Below, in pieces: positions 18,843 through 26,467 of a DNA stretch of 64,000 nucleotides. This stretch comes from Oscillospiraceae bacterium. GTDB taxonomy: Bacteria; Bacillota; Clostridia; Oscillospirales; Oscillospiraceae. Made by a program: the position numbers and the translations under genes. Position 1 is the first letter of the stretch; each line of letters opens with the position of its first letter. The notes beneath the pieces were generated by a model. It was not told where the DNA came from and did not search any database. It saw only the letters and a program-made list of their open reading frames with translations. Location of the stretch: contig JAFWGE010000026.1 in assembly GCA_017512485.1 (NCBI GenBank), forward strand, positions 1 through 64,000. The letters are read 5' to 3'.

Positions 18843-20216
18843 ATGGATATACCGGTATACTCGTTCGTAGCGTATTCGAACACGGGCAAGACTACGTTTC
18901 TTGAGAAACTGGTGCCTGTTCTGAAAGAAAAAGGCCTCAGGACGGCCGTATTAAAGCATGACTCTCATGAGTTTGAAGTGGATATGCCCGGCAAGGACAC
19001 CTGGCGTATGACACGGGCGGGAGCGGAGGTGACGGCAATATGCTCTTCCTCCCACGCCGCCATTATGGAAAACAGACAGACGGAACCGGAACGCCTCCTG
19101 GAGAAGATCACGGACGTGGATGTGATACTTACAGAGGGCTGTAAACACGGCCCGTGGAAAAAGATCGGGCTTGTCAGGGCTGCGAACGGAAAACCCCTCC
19201 CCGAAATAGAAGGAGAATACTTTGCGGTGATCTCCGATATGCCGCTGGATATGAACGTCCCCGTGTTCAGCTTCGACGACCCTCAAGGGCTGGCCCGGCT
19301 GATATATGACGATATGCGCGCGACGAAACATGGAAACATCCGGGAGCTGCGGCGGTTCGAAAGGTTGTTTGACAGCAAGTGGCGCGTTGGTGAAGAGGAC
19401 AGCGGCCGCAGCTGGGACGCGCGCTCCGACGATTGGGACAGAAAATACCGCGACGGCAGCGACAGAGGACGTGAGAGCTCAAAGCGCGTTACGGATACCG
19501 TGGATTTCCTGCTGGCCCGCGGCCTGATCAAGAATGACTTCGCAGTAGCGGACGTGGGATGCGGTCCCGGAAGATATGCCGCGCTGTTTGCGGATCACGC
19601 CAAAAGCGTGGTTGGGATAGACGTGTCTGAAAAGATGACCGACTACGCTCGCAGGTACGCGGAAGAGACAGGCCGAAAAAACGTATCTTTTGTCACGGGC
19701 GAATTTCATGACATGGATATTAAGGGGATGGGTCTGGAGAGACGTTTCGATCTTGCGTTCTCTTCTCTGACCCCCGCTGTGGGAGGGGTCGGCGGACTGA
19801 ATAATTTTATAGCCCTCAGCCGGCAGTGGTGCTGCAATATCTGTTTTGTGAGATTCGAGAACGAGCTGAACGACTCGGTGCTGAAGGACGTATTTTCCCG
19901 AAGTCCCAGGAGAGACAAGACTACCCACTCCCAGTGGTTCTGGGAAATGTTCAACGTGCTTTATCTCAGAGGTTACGAACCAGAGGTGACGTACGTCGAC
20001 CAGACCAGGAGGACCATGCAGTCAGCTGACTTGGATACAGCGAGATATCTCGCCTGGTATCTGCTTCCGCCGGAGGACCGTACCACGCGCAATGAAGAGA
20101 AAATCCTGTCGTATCTTAAGGAGAGGGCAGACACGGATGGGTTCGTAACGGAGGACAGCTTCTGCAAATATGCCCGGACGGTATGGAACGTCGCTTCCTC
20201 CGCGGGCAGGAAATAA
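18843..20216 (+). CDS. MobB domain fused to a SAM-dependent methyltransferase
   Basis: Residues about 1-165 match MobB, the GTP-binding accessory protein of molybdopterin-dinucleotide synthesis: P-loop SNTGKTTF, the KHDSHEFEVD segment, GKDTWRMTRAGA and the ILTEGCKHGPW-KIGLVR strand. A charged, Asp/Arg-rich linker (about 175-215) leads to a class I methyltransferase with VADVGCGPGRY (motif I), VVGIDVSEKM (motif II) and DLAFSS (motif IV). The final ~180 residues contain several Trp/Cys and no family I know. ATG 18843 has AGGTGG five bases upstream; GTG 18834 and ATG 18840 are alternatives. No other molybdopterin gene is in the window, so the fused methyltransferase may use a different metal-cofactor or small-molecule substrate. 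Function is not established. Confidence 0.75.
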   Translation: MDIPVYSFVAYSNTGKTTFLEKLVPVLKEKGLRTAVLKHDSHEFEVDMPGKDTWRMTRAGAEVTAICSSSHAAIMENRQTEPERLLEKITDVDVILTEGCKHGPWKKIGLVRAANGKPLPEIEGEYFAVISDMPLDMNVPVFSFDDPQGLARLIYDDMRATKHGNIRELRRFERLFDSKWRVGEEDSGRSWDARSDDWDRKYRDGSDRGRESSKRVTDTVDFLLARGLIKNDFAVADVGCGPGRYAALFADHAKSVVGIDVSEKMTDYARRYAEETGRKNVSFVTGEFHDMDIKGMGLERRFDLAFSSLTPAVGGVGGLNNFIALSRQWCCNICFVRFENELNDSVLKDVFSRSPRRDKTTHSQWFWEMFNVLYLRGYEPEVTYVDQTRRTMQSADLDTARYLAWYLLPPEDRTTRNEEKILSYLKERADTDGFVTEDSFCKYARTVWNVASSAGRK

Positions 20217-20220
20217 AAAA

Positions 20221-20254
20221 TGCCGCGTTCACCTGCTCGCAGGAGAACGCGGCA
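20221..20254 (-). terminator. MATE gene terminator
   Basis: TGCCGCGTTC and GAACGCGGCA enclose a second CCTG-CTCG-CAGG stem; on the minus strand the hairpin is followed by ATTTTTTATTT. It lies between two convergent genes. Confidence 0.9.
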
Positions 20255-20271
20255 ATGTATTCCAATAAGCG

Positions 20272-21618
20272 TCATGCGCCGAGGCGAAGCTCTCCTTTCC
20301 TGCACATCCATGCATAGATGAGCAGACATGGGATGACGTCCACCGTTGAGCCGAAATACCACGCCCAGAACAGGCCCGTATAGCTGTTCAGAGCGCCGGT
20401 AAGTATGAAGCACATGGCGACACGCACGGTAAAATCCACTACGGTTACGATGAAAAAGTCCCTGATCCTCCCGACTCCGCGCATAAGGCCGCCGGTAGTG
20501 ATGATGAAGCAGATGATTAGATAGTCAGGCGAGATTATCCTGAGGAATTTCACGCCCACTTCTATTACCTCCGCACCTTTTGACCCGTCGATAAACAGGC
20601 GGATAAGCTGTGCGGGGAAGACCTGCATTACGAGCACCACGGCAACAGTCAGGGTAAAACACATGGCGGTGGAGGCCCTGTACCCCTGGCGGATACGGTC
20701 TTTTTTGCCTGCCCCGAAATTCTGGGCCGCGTAGCTCGACAGGGCGGTGCCCAATGTGTTGAAGCTCATATACGCAAAATTGTGTATCTTTGAGGCAACT
20801 TCATAACCAGCTATAACAGATGTCGAGAAGGTGTTTACAAGCCCCTGTACAATGGTGTGGGCCAGGGCGACGCACGACTGCTGGAATATGCTTGGGACGG
20901 CTATGCGGGCCATGGAGCCCAGAAGTTCCCGGCTGAACACCTGTGTCTTTTCCCCAACATCTATCCTGCGGATCTGTGATATGAGGGAGACAACGGCGAG
21001 GGCCGCGGCAGCCGTTATTGAAACTGTGGTTGCCCAGGCAGAACCCGTTACCCCCATGTGCAGCGCACGGACCGCGACAAGGTCCAGGACCACGTTGAGA
21101 ATCGATGAGAAGATAAGGAAATACAGCGGCTTTTTTGACACGCCGAGACCTGTGAAGATGGCGTTGGCAGTATTGTAAATGAACAGGGGCAAAACTCCCG
21201 CGGAGTATATTGCCAGATACATGCTCGCGTCGCGGAAAATATCATCGGAAGCATTCAGTATACGCATCAGGGGACGGCTCAGAATTATCCCGAGAGCGGA
21301 TACGGCGACCCCCAGTATAAAAAGCGAGATGATCGCGGTGAATACCGCGCTTTTCATCCGCGCCATCTTTTTCGCGCCGAAGAGCTGGGAGATTATTACC
21401 GAACAGCCCATAGAAGACCCGGTGGCCATGGCGACGAAAAAAAGTGTGATCGGGTATGCCGCACCGATAGCAGCCAATGCCCCGGAACCGACGAAGCGGC
21501 CGACGATCACGCTGTCGGTGATATTGTATATCTGCTGGATAGCTGTGCTCAGCAGCAGGGGAGTGGAGAACCGCAGGATTATCTTTCCGGGACTTCCTGT
21601 AGTCAGGTCGTTGAGCAA
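20272..21618 (-). CDS. MATE family efflux transporter
   Basis: The 448-residue protein has about twelve membrane segments in two related halves, as in MATE exporters, which swap cations or drugs for Na+ or H+. The N-terminus has the family's GSPGKIILRFSTPLLLS and QQIYNITDSVIVGRFVG segments. The start is a TTG at 21618: AAGGAGG lies nine bases upstream on the minus strand and a stop codon closes the frame just before it. Substrate cannot be predicted. Confidence 0.9.
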   Translation of the reverse strand: MLNDLTTGSPGKIILRFSTPLLLSTAIQQIYNITDSVIVGRFVGSGALAAIGAAYPITLFFVAMATGSSMGCSVIISQLFGAKKMARMKSAVFTAIISLFILGVAVSALGIILSRPLMRILNASDDIFRDASMYLAIYSAGVLPLFIYNTANAIFTGLGVSKKPLYFLIFSSILNVVLDLVAVRALHMGVTGSAWATTVSITAAAALAVVSLISQIRRIDVGEKTQVFSRELLGSMARIAVPSIFQQSCVALAHTIVQGLVNTFSTSVIAGYEVASKIHNFAYMSFNTLGTALSSYAAQNFGAGKKDRIRQGYRASTAMCFTLTVAVVLVMQVFPAQLIRLFIDGSKGAEVIEVGVKFLRIISPDYLIICFIITTGGLMRGVGRIRDFFIVTVVDFTVRVAMCFILTGALNSYTGLFWAWYFGSTVDVIPCLLIYAWMCRKGELRLGA

Positions 21619-21695
21619 ACGTTCTCACCTCCTTGGAGATAAGCTGCCCGGTATCAAAAACAGATAAGGCAGCACGGGCCTGTCTGTGAGAACCG

Positions 21696-22025
21696 TCACG
21701 CCCGGGGGAGTACGGCGAAAAACACGAGGTCTGTGTCCCCGACGTTGACAAGGTCGTGGGTATGGCCCTGCGGGCAGTACTGGCACATTCCTGGCCCGAG
21801 CCTGTCGAGACAGCCGTCCAGTTCACTCTCGGCTACGCCTTCCACAATGTACATTACCTCATAATCATCGGTGTGAGTGTGTTTCCCGATAGAGGCGCCG
21901 GGCTCCAGCCTGTTCAAAATGATCTTAACGCTGTCGTCAAAGAAGGCTTTGGAAACGACGTCCTTGAGGCCTCCGCGGAAATTATGTTCTGTCTTTGCCG
22001 GCATGGAGCTGAAATCCAAAAGCAT
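21696..22025 (-). CDS. Small cupin-domain protein
   Basis: The 109-residue protein is a single cupin barrel. Motif 1 reads GASIGKHTHTDDYEVMYIVEG with two His and a Glu as metal ligands, and motif 2 (GPGMCQYCPQGHTHDLVN) supplies the fourth His. Such small cupins can be isomerases, dioxygenases or simple sensors; nothing here decides which. GGAAG lies upstream of ATG 22025. It diverges from the flavin reductase-rubredoxin gene across a palindrome-rich region. Confidence 0.8.
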   Translation of the reverse strand: MLLDFSSMPAKTEHNFRGGLKDVVSKAFFDDSVKIILNRLEPGASIGKHTHTDDYEVMYIVEGVAESELDGCLDRLGPGMCQYCPQGHTHDLVNVGDTDLVFFAVLPRA

Positions 22026-22061
22026 TTTTAACTTCCTTTCTTTACGTGAGAGTAATACCGA

Positions 22062-22086
22062 TAAGCGTAGATGTTAAGCGTAGATG
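22062..22086. repeat. Tandem 12-bp direct repeat TAAGCGTAGATG
   Basis: Two exact copies at 22062-22073 and 22075-22086, period 13 bases, lie 40-60 bases upstream of the cupin start. They could be binding sites for a regulator. Confidence 0.6.
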
Positions 22087-22115
22087 ATATATGTTTTATA
22101 TTTCATATATATCAT
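22083..22115. promoter_or_regulatory. AT-rich palindrome, candidate operator
   Basis: ATGATATATG and CATATATATCAT form an inverted repeat around an AT-rich centre, between the divergent cupin and rubredoxin-fusion genes. A repressor site or a promoter of the cupin gene is plausible. Confidence 0.35.
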
Positions 22116-22265
22116 ATATCATAGTATCATCGTCCCGCAAAGGCAAGGCCATTTCCCGGGAAACAGGATATTATCCGGCTTCATGAAAACAGGTACCCGG
22201 TTTCCGGAGGCTGCGCCGGGACCGCGTGAACGGGATCGGCAGCACGCTGAGGGCCGTAAAATCAC

Positions 22266-22294
22266 TGGACTTTCCGCCTGTTCGCCTGTATAAT
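22266..22294 (+). promoter_or_regulatory. Promoter of the flavin reductase-rubredoxin gene
   Basis: TGGACT at 22266-22271, 17 bases, TATAAT at 22289-22294, about 70 bases upstream of the start codon. Confidence 0.55.
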
Positions 22295-22362
22295 TATCTG
22301 CAGTAAAAATATAGAAATCAGACGTCCGGCGGGACGTGTCAACTCGAAAGGAGAAAATAGAA

Positions 22363-22983
22363 ATGGACAAGACCGCTTTGTATAAACTTGGGTACGGACT
22401 ATACGTCCTCACAGCGCGCGAAGGGGATAAGGACAACGGATGTATAATCAACACCGCGATCCAGGTGGCCAGCGATCCGCTGAGGATCGCGATATCAGTT
22501 ATAAACGCGAACTATACCTGCGATATGATAAAAAGGACGGGACAGTTCAATATTTCCTGCCTTACACAGAGCGCCCCGTTCGGAACGTTTTCCCATTTCG
22601 GATTCAGCAGCGGAAGGGATACTGACAAATTCGCGGATTGGAGTGGGGCACAGAGGGCGGAGAATGGTATACTGTACGTTTCGGACAATACGAACGGATA
22701 CCTCTCCTGCAGGGTGCTGTCAAGTACGGACCTGGGTTCGCACACGCTTTTCGTAGCGGAGCTGACGGATGCGGCCGTGCTTTCTGACGAAATTTCTGTG
22801 ACTTACGCGTATTACCAGAGCGACATCAAGCCGAAACCCAGACCGAAGACCCAGAAAAAAGTGGTCTATATCTGCAAAGTATGCGGTTACGTATATGAGG
22901 GAGACCAACTGCCGGAAGATTTCATATGTCCCCTCTGCCACCATACGGCGGACGATTTTGAACGGGTGGAACTGGACGGCTGA
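22363..22983 (+). CDS. Flavin reductase-rubredoxin fusion (high-molecular-weight rubredoxin)
   Basis: Residues 1 to about 155 form an FMN-binding split-barrel flavin reductase domain. The last 40 residues are a rubredoxin with both knuckles, CKVCGYVYEG and CPLCHH, that bind one iron. This domain order is known from the high-molecular-weight rubredoxin of acetogens such as Moorella, where it passes electrons from NAD(P)H to a diiron flavoprotein (Fdp) that removes oxygen or NO. No Fdp gene is adjacent. AAAGGAG nine bases upstream supports ATG 22363 rather than the longer frame from 22336. It probably helps against oxidative stress. Confidence 0.88.
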   Translation: MDKTALYKLGYGLYVLTAREGDKDNGCIINTAIQVASDPLRIAISVINANYTCDMIKRTGQFNISCLTQSAPFGTFSHFGFSSGRDTDKFADWSGAQRAENGILYVSDNTNGYLSCRVLSSTDLGSHTLFVAELTDAAVLSDEISVTYAYYQSDIKPKPRPKTQKKVVYICKVCGYVYEGDQLPEDFICPLCHHTADDFERVELDG

Positions 22984-23025
22984 CGGTATAAGCGCGTCCA
23001 TACCCGAAGACCCATATGCGTGTGA

Positions 23026-23066
23026 CAGCTATGTCGTTCCCGGATCGGACGGCATAGCTGTTTTTG
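23026..23066 (+). terminator. Terminator of the rubredoxin-fusion gene
   Basis: CAGCTATGTCG pairs over 11 bp (one G-T) with CGGCATAGCTG and a T5 run follows, about 45 bases after the stop codon. Confidence 0.85.
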
Positions 23067-23253
23067 GTACCGCAGACGCGGACAGTCCGGCGGCGCCCGG
23101 ACTTCTCACGGATCGGACTCCCCGGCATTCATTCGCCGCGGTGAGAGGCCGCCATGTGAACCGCAGGGAAAGCGGCCGAAAAAAACATGTGGTGCAGAGC
23201 AGTACGATATTGTATAATTACGTCAGGATCACTGCGGTGAAAGGGGAGTTAAA

Positions 23254-24870
23254 ATGGACAGTATTATGATGAAGCAGGCCGTTGAACAGGGAAAAACGTA
23301 TCTCGGCATCGAACTCGGGTCAACACGTATAAAAGCTATGCTTATAGACGGAGGTCACCGGGTCGTGGCGGCAGGAGGATACGATTGGGAGAACAGTCTC
23401 GTTGACGGCATATGGACTTACGATATGAAGCAGGTCTGGGAAGGCCTGCAGGCATGTTACCGGGAACTTGCCGGGCAGGTGGAGCAGCTGTACGGGACCG
23501 AACTGAAAACCATCGGGGCCATCGGCATCAGCGCCATGATGCACGGGTATCTTCCGTTTGACAGTGAGGGCAGGCAGCTGGCGGCCTTCCGCACCTGGAG
23601 GAATACCAATACGGGCCTGGCAGCCGGGGAACTCTCCGGGCTGTTTGATTTCAATATTCCCCACAGGTGGAGCGTGTCCCATTTTTACCAGTCAATTCTG
23701 GAAGGGCAGGAGCACGTTGAAAAAGTCGCATTCCTCACCACCCTTGCGGGGTATGTTCATTGGAAGCTGACGGGCAGGAAAGTCCTGGGTGTGGGTGACG
23801 CCAGCGGTATGTTCCCCATCGATAGTGAAACGAACGATTTTGACAGTGTCATGCTGGAAAAATTCGATAAAGCCGCAGCTGAAAAGGCAAATGTGAAGCC
23901 GCTTAAGGAACTGCTCCCCAAGGTACTAAGCGCGGGAGAAGACGCGGGATGGCTCACGGTGGAGGGGGCAATGCTCCTTGATCCGACAGGTACTCTCGGG
24001 GAAGGTGTGCCCATGTGTCCGCCTGAGGGAGATGCCGGGACAGGTATGACGGCAACGAACAGCGTGTTGAAACGCACGGGAAACGTGTCGGCAGGCACCT
24101 CCATTTTCGCAATGGTGGTTTTGGACAGGCCTTTGAGCAGGCCGTACCCGCAGATAGACATGGTGACTACCCCCGACGGCAAGCCGGTGGCAATGGTACA
24201 CTGCAACAACTGTTCCTCCGACATTGACGCGTGGGCGGAGATTTTCAGAGAGTTTGCATCGGAGGCGGGGCTGGACATGTCCAGGAAGCAGGTCCTGGAT
24301 ATGCTGTTTTTCAAGGCGCTTGAGGGCGAAGCGGACTGCGGGGGGCTCATCTCCTACAACTTTTTCTCGGGAGAACCCATAGCAGAGATCGAGGAAGGCC
24401 GGCCTATGTTTATCCGGTACCCGGACAGCCGATTCACTTTGGCCAATTTCATGCGTGCGCACCTTCAGTCGGCCCTCGCAACGCTGAAGACAGGCCTTGA
24501 TATCCTGCGTTCCGAAGATGTGATAATTGAACGCATGTACGGACACGGGGGGTACTTCAAGGCAAAGGGAGTGGGACAGAGGCTCATGTCCGCGGCCATA
24601 GAGGCACCCGTGTACGTGATGGAGACGGCCGGGGAAGGAGGCGCCTGGGGGGCGGCCCTGCTGGCTGCGTATATGGTGAAAAAACTTCCCGGACAGAGCT
24701 TGGGTGATTATCTTTCGAAGACAGTGTTCGCGCTGTCTGAGGGAGAACCGGTCTGCGCTTCACCCGAGGACTCCGCGGGATTTGACAGGTTTATCGCAGA
24801 ATTTGTACGCGCCCTGCCCGTTCAGAGGAAGGCCGCGGAACTGATGAAGGGCGGAAAACAGGATGCTTGA
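23254..24870 (+). CDS. FGGY-family carbohydrate kinase, probable L-ribulokinase
   Basis: The 538-residue protein has the FGGY kinase fold: an N-terminal phosphate-binding [12 protein letters not shown], the [13 protein letters not shown] segment, TRTW-like FRTWRNT and a C-terminal ATP site [13 protein letters not shown]. It phosphorylates a ketose at the terminal OH. The next gene, overlapping by 8 bases, is an L-ribulose-5-phosphate 4-epimerase, which points to L-ribulose or a related pentulose as substrate and entry into the pentose phosphate pathway. No isomerase or sugar transporter is adjacent. GAAAGGGGAG precedes ATG 23254. Confidence 0.85.
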   Translation: MDSIMMKQAVEQGKTYLGIELGSTRIKAMLIDGGHRVVAAGGYDWENSLVDGIWTYDMKQVWEGLQACYRELAGQVEQLYGTELKTIGAIGISAMMHGYLPFDSEGRQLAAFRTWRNTNTGLAAGELSGLFDFNIPHRWSVSHFYQSILEGQEHVEKVAFLTTLAGYVHWKLTGRKVLGVGDASGMFPIDSETNDFDSVMLEKFDKAAAEKANVKPLKELLPKVLSAGEDAGWLTVEGAMLLDPTGTLGEGVPMCPPEGDAGTGMTATNSVLKRTGNVSAGTSIFAMVVLDRPLSRPYPQIDMVTTPDGKPVAMVHCNNCSSDIDAWAEIFREFASEAGLDMSRKQVLDMLFFKALEGEADCGGLISYNFFSGEPIAEIEEGRPMFIRYPDSRFTLANFMRAHLQSALATLKTGLDILRSEDVIIERMYGHGGYFKAKGVGQRLMSAAIEAPVYVMETAGEGGAWGAALLAAYMVKKLPGQSLGDYLSKTVFALSEGEPVCASPEDSAGFDRFIAEFVRALPVQRKAAELMKGGKQDA

Positions 24871-25555
24871 AAGCTTAAAAGAGGAAGTGCTTGAGGCCAA
24901 CCTCAAACTTCCGGAATACGGCCTTGTGGTATTTACCTGGGGAAACGTTTCGGGTATAGACGCGCAGCGCGGCCTTGTCGTGATAAAACCGTCGGGAGTC
25001 GAGTACGGGGAGATGCGGGCGGAGGACATGGTCGTTGTCGATCTGGAGACAGGGAAGACCGTGGAGGGGAAAATGAAGCCATCCTCGGACACTCCGACAC
25101 ATCTGGAACTGTATAAAGCATTCGGATGCGCGGGAGGGATAGTCCACACTCACAGCCGCTGGGCGACGAGTTTTGCCCAGGCGGGCAGAGGGATCTGCGC
25201 TTTCGGAACGACGCACGCCGATCATTTTTACGGGGAGGTACCGTGCACCCGCGCGATGACGCCCTTCGAGATAGACGGGGAGTACGAGAAAGAGACAGGC
25301 AAGGTCATTGTCGAGACCTTTGAGGATAAAGACCCGTCCCGGATCCCTGCCGTCCTTGTCAGGAGCCACGGCCCGTTCGTATGGGGAAAGGACCCTCTTG
25401 AAGCGGTGCACAACGCAGTGGTGCTGGAGGAGACCGCGTTCATGGCGTTCCACACGCTTATGCTGGAGCCCCAGTCGCATTCAATCCCAGGGCAGCTTCT
25501 TGACAGGCATTATCTGCGTAAACACGGCCCGGGGGCGTATTATGGGCAGGGTTGA
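24863..25555 (+). CDS. araD: L-ribulose-5-phosphate 4-epimerase
   Basis: AraD converts L-ribulose-5-phosphate to D-xylulose-5-phosphate with zinc. The 230-residue protein has the class II aldolase/AraD fold: GNVSGID near the start, [21 protein letters not shown], the zinc ligands in [10 protein letters not shown] and the third His in [10 protein letters not shown]. The C-terminal [10 protein letters not shown] tail is typical. It overlaps the kinase gene by 8 bases, so the two are translationally coupled. Confidence 0.93.
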   Translation: MLESLKEEVLEANLKLPEYGLVVFTWGNVSGIDAQRGLVVIKPSGVEYGEMRAEDMVVVDLETGKTVEGKMKPSSDTPTHLELYKAFGCAGGIVHTHSRWATSFAQAGRGICAFGTTHADHFYGEVPCTRAMTPFEIDGEYEKETGKVIVETFEDKDPSRIPAVLVRSHGPFVWGKDPLEAVHNAVVLEETAFMAFHTLMLEPQSHSIPGQLLDRHYLRKHGPGAYYGQG

Positions 25556-25702
25556 AGCGGCGTGACGGCTGTACGCGCGGACGTTTACGCACGCAGGAGG
25601 AGCTGAGCCCGACCCTGACAGGAGCGGGCGCGGGACCGGACCGCAGCGCAGCGGTTTTCATAAACTTTAACAGAATCATATACCGCAAATAAGGGTGATA
25701 CC

Positions 25703-26353
25703 GTGCTGGAAAAGATGGCGGAGTTTTTTGAGCGGCGTCTTGACGAATATGACAGGCACCAGCTGACGTGCATAGAATCCGCTCCGGAGTTTTACACGTT
25801 CACGTCAAAATGCCTCCCGGCACTGGAAAACGCCCGGATCCTGGATCTCGGCTGCGGGACCGGGCTGGAGCTGGAAGGATATCTGGAAGACAATCCCACG
25901 GCAGAGATAACGGGGATCGATCTCTCCCCGCGCATGCTTGAAGCTGCCAAAAAGAAGTTTCCCGGCAGGAAACTCACGCTGATAACGGGGTCATATTTTG
26001 ACGTGTCCTTTCCCACGGACGTGTTTGACGCCGCGGTCTCGGTGGAGTCCCTGCACCATTTTACCAGGGAGGAAAAGATCCCCCTGTATGCCAGGGTCCG
26101 AGCGGCGCTGAAGGCCTCGGGATATTTCCTGCTTACAGACTATTATGCCCAGTCGGATGAGGAAGAAGAACGTTTCAGGCGTGAACTGTACAGGCTTAAG
26201 AGGGAGCAAAACACCGAACAAGGGGAGTTATACCACTACGACACGCCTCTGACAGCGGAACACGAGGCACAGGCGCTGTCCGAAGCCGGCTTCTCTTCAG
26301 TTGAGGTGCTCGGAAGATGGGGCGTGACATATACTTTGAAGGCGTGCAGATAA
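25703..26353 (+). CDS. Class I SAM-dependent methyltransferase
   Basis: The 216-residue protein has motif I ILDLGCGTGLELE, motif II EITGIDLSPRML and motif IV FDAAVSVESLHHF, all in the usual spacing of a small-molecule or Rossmann-fold methyltransferase. Its substrate is not clear. The start is GTG 25703, with AAGGGTG five bases upstream. It stands alone between the araD gene and a convergent oxidoreductase gene. Confidence 0.8.
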   Translation: MLEKMAEFFERRLDEYDRHQLTCIESAPEFYTFTSKCLPALENARILDLGCGTGLELEGYLEDNPTAEITGIDLSPRMLEAAKKKFPGRKLTLITGSYFDVSFPTDVFDAAVSVESLHHFTREEKIPLYARVRAALKASGYFLLTDYYAQSDEEEERFRRELYRLKREQNTEQGELYHYDTPLTAEHEAQALSEAGFSSVEVLGRWGVTYTLKACR

Positions 26354-26389
26354 CCGTTCACGACTCGTTGCCGGTACGTTGTTAAAAAA

Positions 26390-26421
26390 GGGGTGCAGTC
26401 CCATTCACAGGACTGCACCCC
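26390..26421 (-). terminator. Terminator of the 26468 oxidoreductase gene
   Basis: GGGGTGCAGTCC and GGACTGCACCCC form a perfect 12-bp stem; on the minus strand it is followed by TTTTTTAAC. It may serve both convergent genes. Confidence 0.9.
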
Positions 26422-26467
26422 GAGTTTATGATCCGGATCAAACCCGAAATAAATACAGGCAGCGATA

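Larger units (their letters stand above)
22026..22362. other. Divergent control region, cupin and flavin reductase-rubredoxin
   Basis: It contains a 12-bp direct repeat (22062-22086), an AT-rich inverted repeat (about 22083-22115) close to the cupin side, and a promoter for the plus-strand gene (22266-22294). No gene is seen. Confidence 0.5.
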
